Notes: a model not told the origin generated them from the letters alone. A DNA stretch of 64,000 nucleotides from Mytilus californianus (GCF_021869535.1 NW_026262668.1:73863558-73927557); one strand, 5' to 3'. Shown: positions 24,601-35,355, counted from the first letter of the stretch. Numbers and translations are program-made.

Positions 24601-24797
24601 GATCCTATTGCTTGATTTATTGTAATAAAATAGTAATACATAATAGCAAAGCATAATAATGATAGCTATGTTTATAACGTATCACAGAACTGTTTAAAAA
24701 TATGTATTTATGACTCTGGAATTAAAGTAAACAAAAAGGCTCGTTTTAGCGTTTTTCTTTAATAACCATATTATCTAAAACAGTAAATAAATAATAT
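21606..24797. other. long stretch without supported features
   Basis: AT-rich. A GC-richer island at 22650-22760 (includes 'gggtcggcatctccggttta') may be a repeat I only vaguely recognise. No exon, RNA gene or transposon end could be supported in these 3.2 kb. Confidence 0.35.
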
Positions 24798-25173
24798 TCA
24801 CATTCAATTTAAAAGTGGAGATAAAAACGTACCAGAAAACTGCAGGCCTATATCAATACTTCCCACTATATCTAAAGTATTTGAAAAACATGTTGCAAAA
24901 CATTTTTATCTTTATCTGTCAAAATATAAACTATTGCACGAGGCACAATCCGGATTTAGATCAAACCAATAAACTAATGCCAAACAGCCCTTACCAAATT
25001 GAAAGATAACTGGCTTAAATATATTTATGACGGTAATGTTGTACATGAAGGAACAGTCTTTCTAGATCTGAATAAAAGCATTTGATCTTATTGATCATCT
25101 CATTCTCTGCAATAAATTACATTTATAAAAATACAAAGTCTCAAATCATTCAGTGAAATGGTTCAAGTCATAC
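24798..25173 (+). pseudogene. non-LTR retrotransposon RT, N-terminal part (fragment 1 of 3)
   Basis: Reverse transcriptase of a non-LTR (LINE) element that copied RNA into chromosomal DNA. Recognisable blocks in order: KSGDKNVPENCRPISILP (from about 24812), a SGFRSN block, TALTKLKDNWLKYI, then motif A as FLDLNK / AFDLIDH with a frameshift between its halves (about 25077), and KWFKSY at the end. Stops and at least two frameshifts make it dead. The 5' end appears truncated near 24798, with no endonuclease domain seen. The frame continues at 26472 and again at 29631 after two insertions. Block order fits the jockey/CR1-type RT group (RVT_1); the exact clade cannot be set. Confidence 0.88.
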
Positions 25174-25429
25174 AGGCGCATTGCATTTGCGCCAATTTTT
25201 ACAAAATTCAATCTTTAATTTGCGCCACAAGTTTATATTTCTTTTGCGCCAAAAAAATAAATACTACATTTGCGCCATTTTACAGGTAACATATAACGGA
25301 GTATTCCCCCTGGGTAACTAAGTAAGTTCGTACTCATTTCTAATATAAAACTGAGAGTCACTTAGGTTTAAAACTATATGGTATTCACATGTTTGAGATG
25401 TCGAGAAGGACATTTTCAATTCTGAGACA

Positions 25430-25610
25430 AACAGGTCGTTAGTTGTTTCATATTTTTCATGTCTGGGCCGTTTATAGTCGACTATACGATATGGGTTTTT
25501 CTCATTTTTGAAGGCCGTACGGTTGCCTATAATTGCTTTCATCCACTTCATTTGAACTTTGGCGGATATATAGTTGTCTCATTTGGCCACATCTCCTTAT
25601 TCTTATATAG
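25430..25610 (+). repeat. mussel SINE-like repeat nested in the TIR element
   Basis: 'gggccgtttatagtcgacta', 'gaaggccgtacggttgcc' and 'ccacatctccttattctta' match the family at 57035-57230. Confidence 0.7.
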
Positions 25611-26173
25611 AGGAAATAAGTCAGTAATTTTTCATGACAAACGTATAGGATATCCAGTGTACATGAGTACATCCGAGTCGTTGCTTACAAGTGTTGTGTC
25701 AGAACAAACTTTTGGTTTCACTCCAGTATATAGTGCTTTCTTTTAGGTTTTATGATCACGTTAATTTATAACAGAACTGTGTTTGAACGTTATTATGAAA
25801 AGTCTCTTATTAAGAACTTAGCAGTGTATAGTGCTTTCATTATGGTCACGAGGACTGATTTCGGAGGAATATGTTTTAATATTATGCAATCAAAAACTGT
25901 GTTTAAAATTATTATTAAAAGTCTCTTTTGAATAAAACTAAATTAATAATTATTACATTGCTTGCAATCAATTACCGTGATTTCCCAGTGAAATAAAAAC
26001 TGGTAATTTCACATGTGAAATAAGCTCGGTTATTTCACTCCTTTGACGTCATACAACAATAGGTGTTGTCAATGACGTCGCACCAAAGCAACTGTGAATG
26101 CGTAGAAAAAGATATAGTTCCTTACGTTTTCTACTTAAATTCCACTACAAATCCCATTGTCAATGTAATAAAA

Positions 26174-26335
26174 AGAATAACTTATCAAAGATTTCAAATA
26201 TAGAAACATATTCAACTCGTGACCGAACAACACTGATAATTAACTCATGCGCTACGCGCATTCGTGAATTAATGTGTTGTTCGGTCACTCGTTGAATATT
26301 TTTCTCTATTTGAATTCTTCGATTAGTTATTCTAT
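26174..26335. repeat. foldback palindrome, arms about 77 nt
   Basis: Two arms around a 3-nt centre (atgcgc-tac-gcgcat, 26247-26261). The arms include the perfectly complementary GTGACCGAACAACAC / GTGTTGTTCGGTCAC and extend outward through 'attcaac' and 'gaataac' with few mismatches. Lies inside the 8-bp-TSD element, so it is either that element's core or a nested foldback MITE. Confidence 0.85.
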
Positions 26336-26471
26336 AATTTTTACACTATTTACCTGTATTTACTTGAATTTACCTGTATTATTGGCGCAAATGAAATATT
26401 TTATGTTGGCGCAAATGAAATATGGTTTGTGGCGCAAATGAAATACCAATTGTCGCAAAAGCAAAGCACCG

Positions 26472-26541
26472 AGTCATACCTCTCTAATAGACCACAAAAA
26501 CTGTGCTCAGGTAATACAGCTTCAAATTCTGATTTTATTAG
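26472..26541 (+). pseudogene. non-LTR RT, middle part (fragment 2 of 3)
   Basis: Seventy bases that continue the RT frame of 24798-25173: SYLSNRPQKLCSG then NTASNSDFI. The fragment stops at the TTAG that is the left target copy of the piggyBac insertion. Joining to 29631 with a single TTAA gives DFI-KYGVPQGS in frame, which is the expected order just before RT motif B. Confidence 0.88.
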
Positions 26542-29500
26542 CCCTTTCACTGCCAAACAAATTGTAAACAAACCCCTTCAGTGCCAAGGCTTTTTTTGAT
26601 TGTCTTTACGTTTACGGAATTAACGTCGACGTCATAGTGCAGGTTTGATAGCGCCAGAAGATTTTAACAGAAAATTAGCGGGAATTCCGGAGCTTTTAAT
26701 ATTTCGACAGGTTACCTACTCTGTTGTAGGACATTCTGGTTCACGTTTGAGTAAGAGCAACTAGATAAAGTAAAATCAAGCTTACAATTGGTAAAATTTT
26801 TTTTGGGGGGGATAATTTGTTTTATGTTTTCTATACATGACAAAATAATTGCACCGATTAATAAGCTTGACTCTACTTCTTTTAGTTTCTCTCACTTGAA
26901 CAGGGACCAGAATGTCCTACCACAGAGATGGTAACATGCCGAAAAATTATTTACTCCCGAGTCAAAAGCCGGTTATATGAAAAAGAACTATTGCAAATGG
27001 ATTTGTCACTACTTATAAAAGAAAGTTTGTGATTTTTCTTTATGAATAATTTCATTATATGAGCTTGGGATACAACATTCAAGATACATAAACATTTATC
27101 AAGAAAGATATTTTATTCATCAGCGTTTCATCGTCTGCTGTGTTTCTTATAACATGTTTTATTAACACCTTTATGACAGAGAACACATACATGTTTCGAC
27201 CTTTTCCTGCCACCAGGAACATTTCGTACCGAACATACAGAACAATCTTTTTCTTTTCGACCCGACAATTTTCTCAAATGTTGGTTGTTTCTTTCATCAT
27301 TCAAGACCCCAAGATTGGCAGGATTTCTTGTCATATTATCTTCGGAAAGGTCATCACTTAATAATTGTATAAAATGGCGACGAGATTTAACATTGTCGGA
27401 GTTCTGTTGATATAAAAGATATGCGTTTATGACCATCCTGTGTATAATGTTAAACACGATCTTCTTCCACATTTTCGTTGATTCTCGGCCTTCCTCGTTA
27501 AAACTAGTGAGCATGTCGTTTAAGTCGACGCCTCCCATATATTTATTGTACTCCGTAATCATTTTAGGTTTTCGGTTTGCAGCTAATTCTGCATTGTACC
27601 GGCTAGACAACAATTTGACATTTTTGCGCTTTTCTTTTTCCTTAAACGCACATACCAAAATTTCCTGCTACCGCAAAAGCCTACTCTGGGAAGGCCTTAA
27701 ATTTGCCGATTTGATAAGGTTTGGTAACGGGCGATTACTACGCACAGTTCCAGTTGCATAAGTGTGTAAGTTTAACAATCGTTTTACTAAAGCTAAAGAG
27801 GTGAAAATCGAGTCGCAAAACACATGGTACCATTTATTCAGTAAACCAGCAGCGCGAAGTAATGATGTAACAACATATGAACCTTGGGTCTCTCCTGCTG
27901 GAGTGGGATCATATCTTTTTCCTTTGTAAACATTGAAGTGAAAACAATACCCTGTAATAGCTTCTGTCAACATCCATAGTTTAACACCAAATTTAGCGTG
28001 CTTTGTCGGAATGTACTGTCGCAAAACTGTACGCGATTTGGTACCGATTAAAGATTCATCAATAGACAGATTTTGAGAAGGAGAATAATGTGTTTTCGCT
28101 TTTAGGTTGAAATGGTCAACGATCGATTTAAATTTTGCAATTGGATCATAACTTGGTGAATTTCTCGGCGCTATCTTTCTATTGTCAACAAGAAGCAGGA
28201 ATTTCAACGCCAATTGAAAGCGGCGATTTCTGGTGAAAACTTTCCGGAACCAAGGAGTTGACTGACTGGAATGTTTTCTGTTCCAGTATTCAGATAATGT
28301 CACCTTTCTGATTAAACCCATATTCAAAATAACAGCAACGAAGGCTTTAAACTCTATTAATGTTAATTTGTCTTTCTTACGCCAATCATGAACCCTGATG
28401 ATCGATATTATGCTTATTTCTTCTAAAAAAAATTCTAGCGTACCTAAATATAAAAATAATGAGTTCTTAATTCTTGACAACCGTACAATAATTATTCACT
28501 GTAATTGTATTTTAAAATTTCATAATTGTTCACAAAAATCTAAGGATTGTGTGCGGTTTTTTTTTCTTTCTTTTTTAAGAAATACTGGGGGGAAAAGAAG
28601 GGACAAACTAATAAATTAGTTAACACATGCACCGATCAAAAAACATATCTTTTACTAAGAAACTTGTTACATGTATCAATTAAAGAGCCATGTTGACCTG
28701 GAATGTTAATTTGGCCGGTATGCTCAAGAATATTTTCTGGACAATGAGTTTTCCCACGATAAATGCAATATTAATTTCATGATGAAATCAAGTGCATGGC
28801 ACAGTTACTAGCTCCGTTCCCCGCGTTTTGTTTTTGTTTGATCTTTTTTTTTTTTGTATCTCTTGTATCCAACCCTTGATTTATTATTTCTGTTTAACTG
28901 TTCGGCCTTTCCTAACGTATGCTGCATTGATCTAAAAAATTGGACGCAGTAAAGTTTTTTTTTCGTTGAAATTTATTCCGTGCATTAAAATTCAATGGTG
29001 TCGTTTTTAAAGGAACATAGGCTTACACATACCTGTTTGTTTCCAAGACAAACTTCTCCATCAAATCTATTGTGAGAATCAGCATGAAATATGCAATGGG
29101 TCTGGAATTTCTCGGCGGCATTCTTTTAGGCCCTACATTCTGATTAAATTCTGTGTGATCCCTAACTTCAGGAGGATAAACTCGAAACCAGGGATTAGGA
29201 TCAGCCATAATTCTTTGCATTTTATCTCAACCTCTTTTTGTCTAGGTATTTTGTTCTTATTTGATTAATTTCTATATTCTATATTTTATGTACAGTATTT
29301 ACATTTTTACTTGCATTTATATATTTTTATTAAAGTAAATCCCTTGATGATAATTTAGGAAAGTGAGCCTAAAATGCATACCGCAAAAGCGCCGGAAAAA
29401 AGATAGTGAATTAAAGACTCAATACATCTAAAACTTGCATCAATAATATTTATAAAGGAATCCTAACATGATTTTATTTTCATAATTTTCACAAGAAATA

Positions 29501-29630
29501 AAAAAAACGCGCGAAAATTTCGAGACAGTGTAATTAATTTGAGCGCAAAAACGGCGACGTGATAGTACATTACGTAGTTCATAACACCATTTCAATTGGC
29601 CGATGAATCGGCCCTTTGGCACAGAACTCG
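26542..29630 (-). mobile_element. piggyBac-family DNA transposon, 3.09 kb
   Basis: Inserted in the LINE RT at TTAA: left copy mutated to TTAG (26538-26541), right copy TTAA (29631-29634). Imperfect terminal inverted repeats: left CCCTTTCACTGCCAAAC, right (complement) CGAGTTCTGTGCCAAAG. A second, subterminal copy 'cccttcagtgccaagg' lies at 26574. The element encodes one transposase on the minus strand (27128-29220). TTAA targets and ends of this type define the piggyBac superfamily. Two lesions in the transposase suggest it is inactive, though not long dead. Its last 78 bp are also present at 34680-34757 because of the tandem duplication. Confidence 0.9.
27128..29220 (-). pseudogene. piggyBac-like transposase with intron, one stop and one frameshift
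   Basis: Transposase that cuts and pastes its element at TTAA through a DDE/D RNase H-like core (DDE_Tnp_1_7). The first exon (29220-29033) starts at ATG and ends ...EKFVLETNR at a donor AACAG|GTATGT. The intron is 28444-29032, acceptor 'atttttatatttag'. The second exon runs 28443-27128. Visible core: VHDW and EFKAFVAVILNMGLI, then the catalytic Asp in SIDES (28058-28060), CDSIFTS (Asp 27812-27814), GTVRSN, and GGVDLND (Asp 27524-27526 and 27515-27517), so all four expected aspartates are present. The C-terminus is a Cys/His zinc-binding domain (CSVC...CVLC...C...H). Lesions: an in-frame TAG at 27668-27670, and one extra base in the T-run near the start of exon 2 that breaks the frame before VHDW. 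The intron is inferred from homology only. Confidence 0.88.
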
Positions 29631-30216
29631 TTAAATATGGGGTTCCTCAAGGATCCATTTTAGGTCCCCTACTGTTCGTTTTATTCATAAATGATATGAC
29701 TTTAGAGGCATCAAATTCAGTCATTGACATGTATGCTGATGATGCAACACTTCATACATGGGTATAAATAAGGAAGAGATAGAGAGAAAACTAAACCATG
29801 ATGCCACCACTATACATAAATGGTATTTAAACATCAAAATGGTAATAAATCCTTTAAAACAACTTCTATGCTGGTTGGAACGAATAAAAAACGAGCTTTG
29901 ATAGGTCATAAACTAAATATATCCAATAACATCTGTTGAAACACAAAAGCTTCTAGGTATAAATATTGACAAAAATTTAGACTGGAAATTTCAAATTGAT
30001 TATGTATGTAAAAGCAAAAGTTCTCGTATTGCACTGTTATCCAGAATCAAGAAATATCTAGATATTAGTAGTAGAAAATTATTTTATAATGCTTATATTC
30101 TGTCCATATTTGATTTTTGTTGCTCAATATGGGGAAATTGTAATGCAGATGGAATTCAAAGAATTGTTAAGATGCAGAAAAGAGCCAGAATTATACTGGA
30201 TGCACTAATACTAACA
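29631..30216 (+). pseudogene. non-LTR RT, C-terminal part (fragment 3 of 3)
   Basis: Motif B as KYGVPQGSILGPLLFVLFI from 29634, then the catalytic motif C tetrad YADD at 29732-29743. After a stop and frame changes (from 29764) come LGINIDKNLDWKFQID, SRIKKYLDIS, NAYILSIFDFCCSIWGN and KRARIILDA, the usual post-catalytic blocks of non-LTR RTs. It ends abruptly near 30216, where a fragment of a different RT begins, so the 3' end is missing. Continues fragments 24798-25173 and 26472-26541. Both active-site motifs are readable, but the frame is broken at least three times. An identical copy is at 34758-35343. Confidence 0.9.
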
Positions 30217-30228
30217 CCAATCTGATTC

Positions 30229-30420
30229 AAACGGAAATTTTCTGAAACTGACATCATTAAGGTCTTATTTTATTTTATTGACATCCTATTTTTTACGCTT
30301 GTAGAACGTGTTTTTGAACAGACAATTTACATTCCTATTGTTACCAACTGTGCTCCTTTTCTTGTCGACTTCTTCATATGAGGCAGACTCAACAGGAGAT
30401 ACTATGAATGAAAGAGAAAT
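30229..30420 (+). pseudogene. RT-2 retroelement fragment (TNCAP motif)
   Basis: Reads FSETDIIKVLFYFIDILF then ERVFEQTIYIPIVTNCAPF and LVDFF, the fingers/palm stretch of a reverse transcriptase whose intact form has IPMGTNCAPLLADLFLYSYE. I recognise this protein from abundant bivalve retroelements; it may be Penelope-like, but I am not sure. A stop follows after DFFI. Related plus-strand fragments are at 35356, 40560, 43024, 45475, 46405, 54690 and 61185. Not part of the LINE before it, since the two RTs belong to different groups. Confidence 0.7.
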
Positions 30421-31769
30421 TTAGGCAACAGTAGTTTACCGCTGTTCAAATCTCATAAATCGATTTTGAAGATAAATCAAGATTACACATAAAAACTGAG
30501 AGACTCGAAAGACGTTGACAGGGAAAGCGTCTGCTGCTATGCATGCATCAACCGCTATGCGAATACACAACTATTAAAATGTCACACTCGGGAATAGGAA
30601 ACGCTCGGTAAAATTACAGATTAGAATTGTATCTAAAGATCTAAGACTGCGAAAAAATGTCGCTAGTGAGTTGAGACACAGCTTATCTCATCGGTCAACC
30701 AATTTGTGATGGTCATCGTTAAACTTATGTTATCAAGATTTCAGTCTTTCTTTCTGTTAACTCTGTTGAACAGTGTTTGTGTAAGGAGCATACCCTTCTA
30801 ATGAAGTCCGTATAGTGTAAGTAAAATAACAAAAATACCGAACTCCAAGGAAAATTCAAATCGGAAAGTCCCTTATCAAATGGCAAAATCAAAAGCTCAA
30901 ACACATCAAACGAATGGAAAACAACTGTCATATTCCTGACTTGGTACAGGCATTTCCTTATGTAGAAAATGGTGGATTAAACGTGGTTTTATAGCTAGAT
31001 AAACCCCTCACTTGTATGGCAGTCGCATAAAATTCCATTATATTGACAACAATGTGTGAACAAAACAAACAGACATAATAGGTAAATATGTCAAAATAGG
31101 GATACAGCAGTCAACATTATATTATAATCTTAATCACTATAAAAACCAACAAATTTGTCAACAAAGAAAAACAAAATGGCATATAGACAAAGCACATAAG
31201 CAAAAATGAAAGACAAGAATACAAAAAATGACCACAGCACAACAACATATTGGCGGGATGTATAAGTACCGAGCCACGCCAAATAGTGGAGCGGCGAATG
31301 TTGAAAAAGACGATTAGTTAACGAGTTTAAATTACCTATATACCTCATGGAATATCAATGTCTTAAAATGTCTATCGATTATTCAACTTCAAAAAATACT
31401 TGTCGTAAATATCAAATGTGGTGACAATGACGTTAAAAACGACCTTTACTGTCGTTACCCAACTGTCACCGAACACCACAGTTACTGTTTCGATAGACTA
31501 ATCTCATAATTAACCCTTTTCTAAACATGATTTGTGAACTAAATTAGTTAATAGGGTTACTCTTGAACTTCATACATTATAAGAGCATTTTTGATGAGTA
31601 TTATATTTAAATCATAGAGCAACTGAAAATTGTTGAAAAAAACATAAAAAATTTTTTTGCCTAGCATTATTTGCACGTGCCATAAATGTGTATTTTGAAG
31701 GTACGACCGTAAAGCCGTCGTATAATACTTCAATCGACTCGATTTACTTTTTGAAGAAAATTAGTAATA
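30421..31769 (+). repeat. repeat mosaic (GGCAACAGTAG and AAATACCGAACTCC families)
   Basis: 30421-30480 has 'aggcaacagtagtttaccgc' and 'ctcataaatcgat', the family at 47777-48024. 30826-31090 has 'aaaataccgaactccaagg', 'catattcctgacttggtaca' and 'cattatattgacaac', the family at 53423-53658 and (diverged) 44890-45160. 31130-31360 continues the same composite. No gene is supported; the open frames here are on repeat sequence. Confidence 0.65.
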
Positions 31770-33689
31770 AGCAATATAGTTGGTTAAACATCTGCATTTC
31801 CTAAGAATTTCAATTCCGGATACTTGTCACACATGAACCGACGCTGTTCTGGTTTCTAGTTATCATCCCACATTTGGATATTTTGCGATGGTCATTTGTA
31901 GTCATTATCACGCGTATTTCTTGTTTACTTTAGAATTTCTGAAGCTTTACGATTTATGTATATTATTAGGTATTGTTGTTTAGTCGTGTTTGTTGAATTT
32001 AACCGTGAAAGTGACAATCTTTGTAGGGTGCGTTTGGTTTTCAGGTGTGTTCTATCCGTTGGACATTCAAGTAAAAGGACAATTACACTAGTTCGTTAAA
32101 ACTGGCTCAGTTCGATGCCAAGAAAAGGTGCTCTGAAGCTGGAGTTGACAAATACATTACCTGCAATTTTATATTTGCTGAAATTTTAAGGATAGCAACA
32201 TAATCTAGAAAAAAAATCTGCTAAATGCTGCAGCACTGAGACGTGATGATTTATTTATTTATTTCAATAAACTATGTAATGATTAATGTATACTGATTAA
32301 ACCATATTTAGGTATGACAGGTCTTGTTTTAAAAGCTACACAAGTAAACAGAATTTGAAATCAGTAGCACGACTAAAAAGGAAGCACCAGATATGAAGCC
32401 AGATTTGTCCAATTCTTTGTTGGTTGAAAGTAATGTTGACCTGGCCTCTCGATACATTAAAGTGTATAATTTGCAAGAAATTTCTCAAAGAAAGTAAAAA
32501 TATTATATACCATGCTGGAAGATTAACAAATCTAAATGATGTTACTGTTAGAGCAGGCGACGCTGATATGATATACCGAATAAAGCATGAGAATTTGCTC
32601 AATAACGCAATTTATTATTCTGCACGTTTGACCACATGCTTGGCATAAAGACCAAATTACACAAAGAGTAGTTAAAATTATAGACAAAAGACATTATTCG
32701 TGACAAAAAGACTCACTTTAGTAAAACCTACTGCAATTACTCTAAACTCAAGACTAAACTTAAGAAGCACTACATAGATGTCAAAGTGTTCTTTTCTAAA
32801 CAAAGTCATGGTAAATCGAACATTTAATTTGCAAGCGTCATTTATATTGGCGACGCCTTTAAAGTCGAGAATAACATCAAAGGAAAATCAAATATGTTTA
32901 AAAGCCGACTTCCCGCTGTAACCATGAAGAAGCAGATACCACAATGATTGATTTTCCATGCTTTTCATGCTGATGCAATGTTTTTCTACCTGGTGATTAA
33001 AATTACAAAATTAAAAAGTATGTGTTCAGACTGGTTCTATTGACTGCTTGAAGGATAACAGACGATTTATCCCAGTTCACGCCACTGTTTCGTCTTTTAA
33101 CCCAGTTGTCACAGATATTCTGCCGATCATTAATGCCTAGAGTGGATTTTATTTCACTTCAAATTTTTGTGGAATCGGTAAAAAGTCAGTATGCAACCTC
33201 CTTAGGACGAAAGCAAGCCACTTCAGTAATCTTGCTGCATTAGAACACGGTGATGTTGATAGTGCTATATACGATGCTAGAATGTTTGTTATACGACTTA
33301 AAATACAAGTTCAATAAATCGCACAACAATTTAAATTGGCTAAGACAACAGTTGGCTATAATTATGTAAAGAGTGTAATAAAACTGCCGACATGTGAGTT
33401 AGTATTTAAGCAACACGTTCTACATTTGTACGTGCACTATGGAAAAGCAAAGTTTGGGTGTAGGCAAATGTTGGAAAATTTAGCAAAATGACAAGTAAGA
33501 GCCAGTTATCTTTGAAGGACAAATGGCATCAAACTCTCAACAAGACCTTGTTTGCTCATGTAAAAGAGAAAGCATGTGCAAGCAGCATGCGGTAACAAGG
33601 AGCAGCGACTCATTTCTACTCATAAGTCATGAACATTTTAGTGTAACTTACGATCAACTTTAGTCGTAAGATTTCTTGGTAAAAAGAGT

Positions 33690-33838
33690 CATATTCCAGT
33701 GGCAGTCCAAATTTCTCCGACCTTCATCCCGGACGTCTTCTGTTACAGGACCTACCTATTGTATGTATTGTTAATGTGTTCTGGTTCTGAACATGCATGA
33801 AATATTTGCCACTGGACATTAAGCAACCAACATTCAAT
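33690..33838 (+). repeat. AATC-tailed SINE-like 3' domain
   Basis: 'ttccagtggcagtccaaatt', 'gacctacctattgtatg' and 'catgcatgaaatatttgcca', ending (AATC)n at 33825-33838. Repeated at 38817-38965 by the tandem duplication and present at 63846-64000. Internally deleted at 50672-50740. Confidence 0.65.
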
Positions 33839-34494
33839 CAATCAATCTTTCCTGCACGCGTTTTTGTTTTGTCAAAATGTAGGTAATAGTAATAATGACC
33901 ATGCCGTATTAGCTTTCTATAATTTTTTCGACGATTCATTCGGTCATGTCTTACTTTTTAAATTTGTCATAAAACCCGCTTGGATTCACTACAGTACCGT
34001 TGAATGAAAGTTAATCGTATTTGTCACTTCAATAACTTATGCTTCTTGAATCATATGAAAACTTATCGTGTAATGAGACTAACAGTGGGAAATGTTTTCA
34101 AGAAAACTCCGTGACATGACAAGTCCTGGAAAACAGAGACGAAATCTAACCTGCAAATGTTGTTGGATTTTATGTTTTTGGATACTCTATTAATATATAT
34201 ATTTAATAATTTATGTATGTATATCTTGTCCAGAAATGCTTTTTATCGAGGTCGAAGATCAAGGTCATTCTGTTGCAGTTATTTATTAGGCTTTGAAATT
34301 TCCATCAAACGTGTTACCTTCGAAAAAGTTACAGAATACGTTATTCTGACGTCATGCGCTAATATGAAACACATCTAAGTCGGAACTTAAGCATTGATAA
34401 ATAACACTACTTGCATAATTTATTGAATGGCTTATAGATTTTGAAAAAATCTGCAGTTTGTTTCTCTAGATGAAAATAAGAATTTTTCAAGTGA

Positions 34495-34507
34495 TGACCT
34501 TTGACCT
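34495..34507. promoter_or_regulatory. perfect DR1 nuclear-receptor motif in block P
   Basis: TGACCTTTGACCT is two AGGTCA half-sites in direct repeat with one-base spacing (DR1, the RXR/HNF4-type site). Present in all three P copies that reach this point (34495, 39622, 51226). Motif only; activity is unknown. Confidence 0.4.
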
Positions 34508-34757
34508 TGATATAAGGCATGATGGCACCAGCCTACATTTTTACGACACATATATCCAATAAGTATACGATTTAAGCTTTCAAATGAGCTATTTTAATGC
34601 CATGAGGTATGTAGGTAATTTAAAAAAATTCTAAAATTGTCCTCTCCACCGCTCCGCTAAAAAGGATATTACCAAAAATGGCGACGTGATAGTACATTAC
34701 GTAGTTCATAACACCATTTCAATTGGCCGATGAATCGGCCCTTTGGCACAGAACTCG

Positions 34758-35343
34758 TTAAATATGGGGTTCCTCAAGGATCCATTTTAGGTCCCCTACT
34801 GTTCGTTTTATTCATAAATGATATGACTTTAGAGGCATCAAATTCAGTCATTGACATGTATGCTGATGATGCAACACTTCATACATGGGTATAAATAAGG
34901 AAGAGATAGAGAGAAAACTAAACCATGATGCCACCACTATACATAAATGGTATTTAAACATCAAAATGGTAATAAATCCTTTAAAACAACTTCTATGCTG
35001 GTTGGAACGAATAAAAAACGAGCTTTGATAGGTCATAAACTAAATATATCCAATAACATCTGTTGAAACACAAAAGCTTCTAGGTATAAATATTGACAAA
35101 AATTTAGACTGGAAATTTCAAATTGATTATGTATGTAAAAGCAAAAGTTCTCGTATTGCACTGTTATCCAGAATCAAGAAATATCTAGATATTAGTAGTA
35201 GAAAATTATTTTATAATGCTTATATTCTGTCCATATTTGATTTTTGTTGCTCAATATGGGGAAATTGTAATGCAGATGGAATTCAAAGAATTGTTAAGAT
35301 GCAGAAAAGAGCCAGAATTATACTGGATGCACAAATACTAACA
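34758..35343 (+). pseudogene. non-LTR RT C-terminal part, duplicated copy
   Basis: Same as 29631-30216, including the GVPQGS block and YADD at 34859-34870, with the same stops and frame changes. It has no N-terminal RT upstream: its left neighbour is the end of the first duplication unit joined through 78 bp of piggyBac sequence. It is therefore a copy of an already broken gene. Confidence 0.9.
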
Positions 35344-35355
35344 CCAATCTGATTC

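Larger units (their letters stand above)
25174..26471. mobile_element. 1.30-kb TIR element inserted in the LINE RT (hAT-like, 8-bp TSD)
   Basis: Flanked by the 8-bp direct repeat AGTCATAC (25166-25173 and 26472-26479). Ends are inverted: left 'aggcgcattgcatttgcg', right (complement) 'cggtgctttgcttttgcg'. Each end carries several inverted copies of ATTTGCGCC (left 25183-25275, right 26385-26455). With one target copy the RT reads KSY|LSNRPQKL without a break. An 8-bp duplication suits hAT, among others; no transposase is present. It contains a SINE-like copy (25430-25610) and a foldback palindrome (26174-26335). Confidence 0.85.
29553..34679. repeat. tandem duplication, copy 1 (5127 bp)
   Basis: Every base from 29553 recurs 5127 bp downstream until 39806, with only a handful of differences seen (for example 'gcactaatact' / 'gcacaaatact', 'gttctgaac' / 'gtcctgaac'). 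It begins in the right end of the piggyBac element and continues through LINE 3' RT, RT-2 fragment, SINE-like repeats and block P. At the joint, 'caaaaatgg' of the right end meets 'caaaaacgg' at the left, a microhomology of about 8 bases. Could be a very recent duplication or an assembly artefact from two haplotypes. Confidence 0.95.
31770..34679 (+). repeat. block P, copy 1 (decayed coding tracts, unidentified)
   Basis: One of four copies (others 36897-39806, 48985-51405, 62775-64000). It contains several short stretches that read like protein in the plus strand: LAQFDAKKRCSEAGVDKY (about 32103-32157), a frame described at 49567-49890, one described at 50079-50276, and one at 33430-33590. 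Here they are broken by indels (for example an extra A at 32689) and by a 160-bp segment at 32482-32645 absent from the 48985 copy. A SINE-like 3' domain ends at 33838. The right end (34440-34679) carries a perfect DR1 motif. I do not recognise the protein. Confidence 0.55.

Noticed and set aside
21606..24797. Search for a host gene in the longest repeat-poor stretch
   Set aside because: No frame with splice context or family motif was found. Short frames (for example 22818-23033, 24378-24641) are AT-rich and unsupported.
25318..25746. Overlapping plus and minus frames of 95 and 77 codons
   Set aside because: They sit on the SINE-like copy nested in the TIR element.
27140..27761. Plus-strand open frames at 27140-27361 and 27429-27761
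   Set aside because: Antisense shadows of the piggyBac transposase, whose minus-strand frame carries the family motifs.
32336..32602. Minus-strand 88-codon frame repeated at 37463 and, extended, at 49555
   Set aside because: Antisense to block P tract 1. The plus-strand reading explains the indel pattern better.
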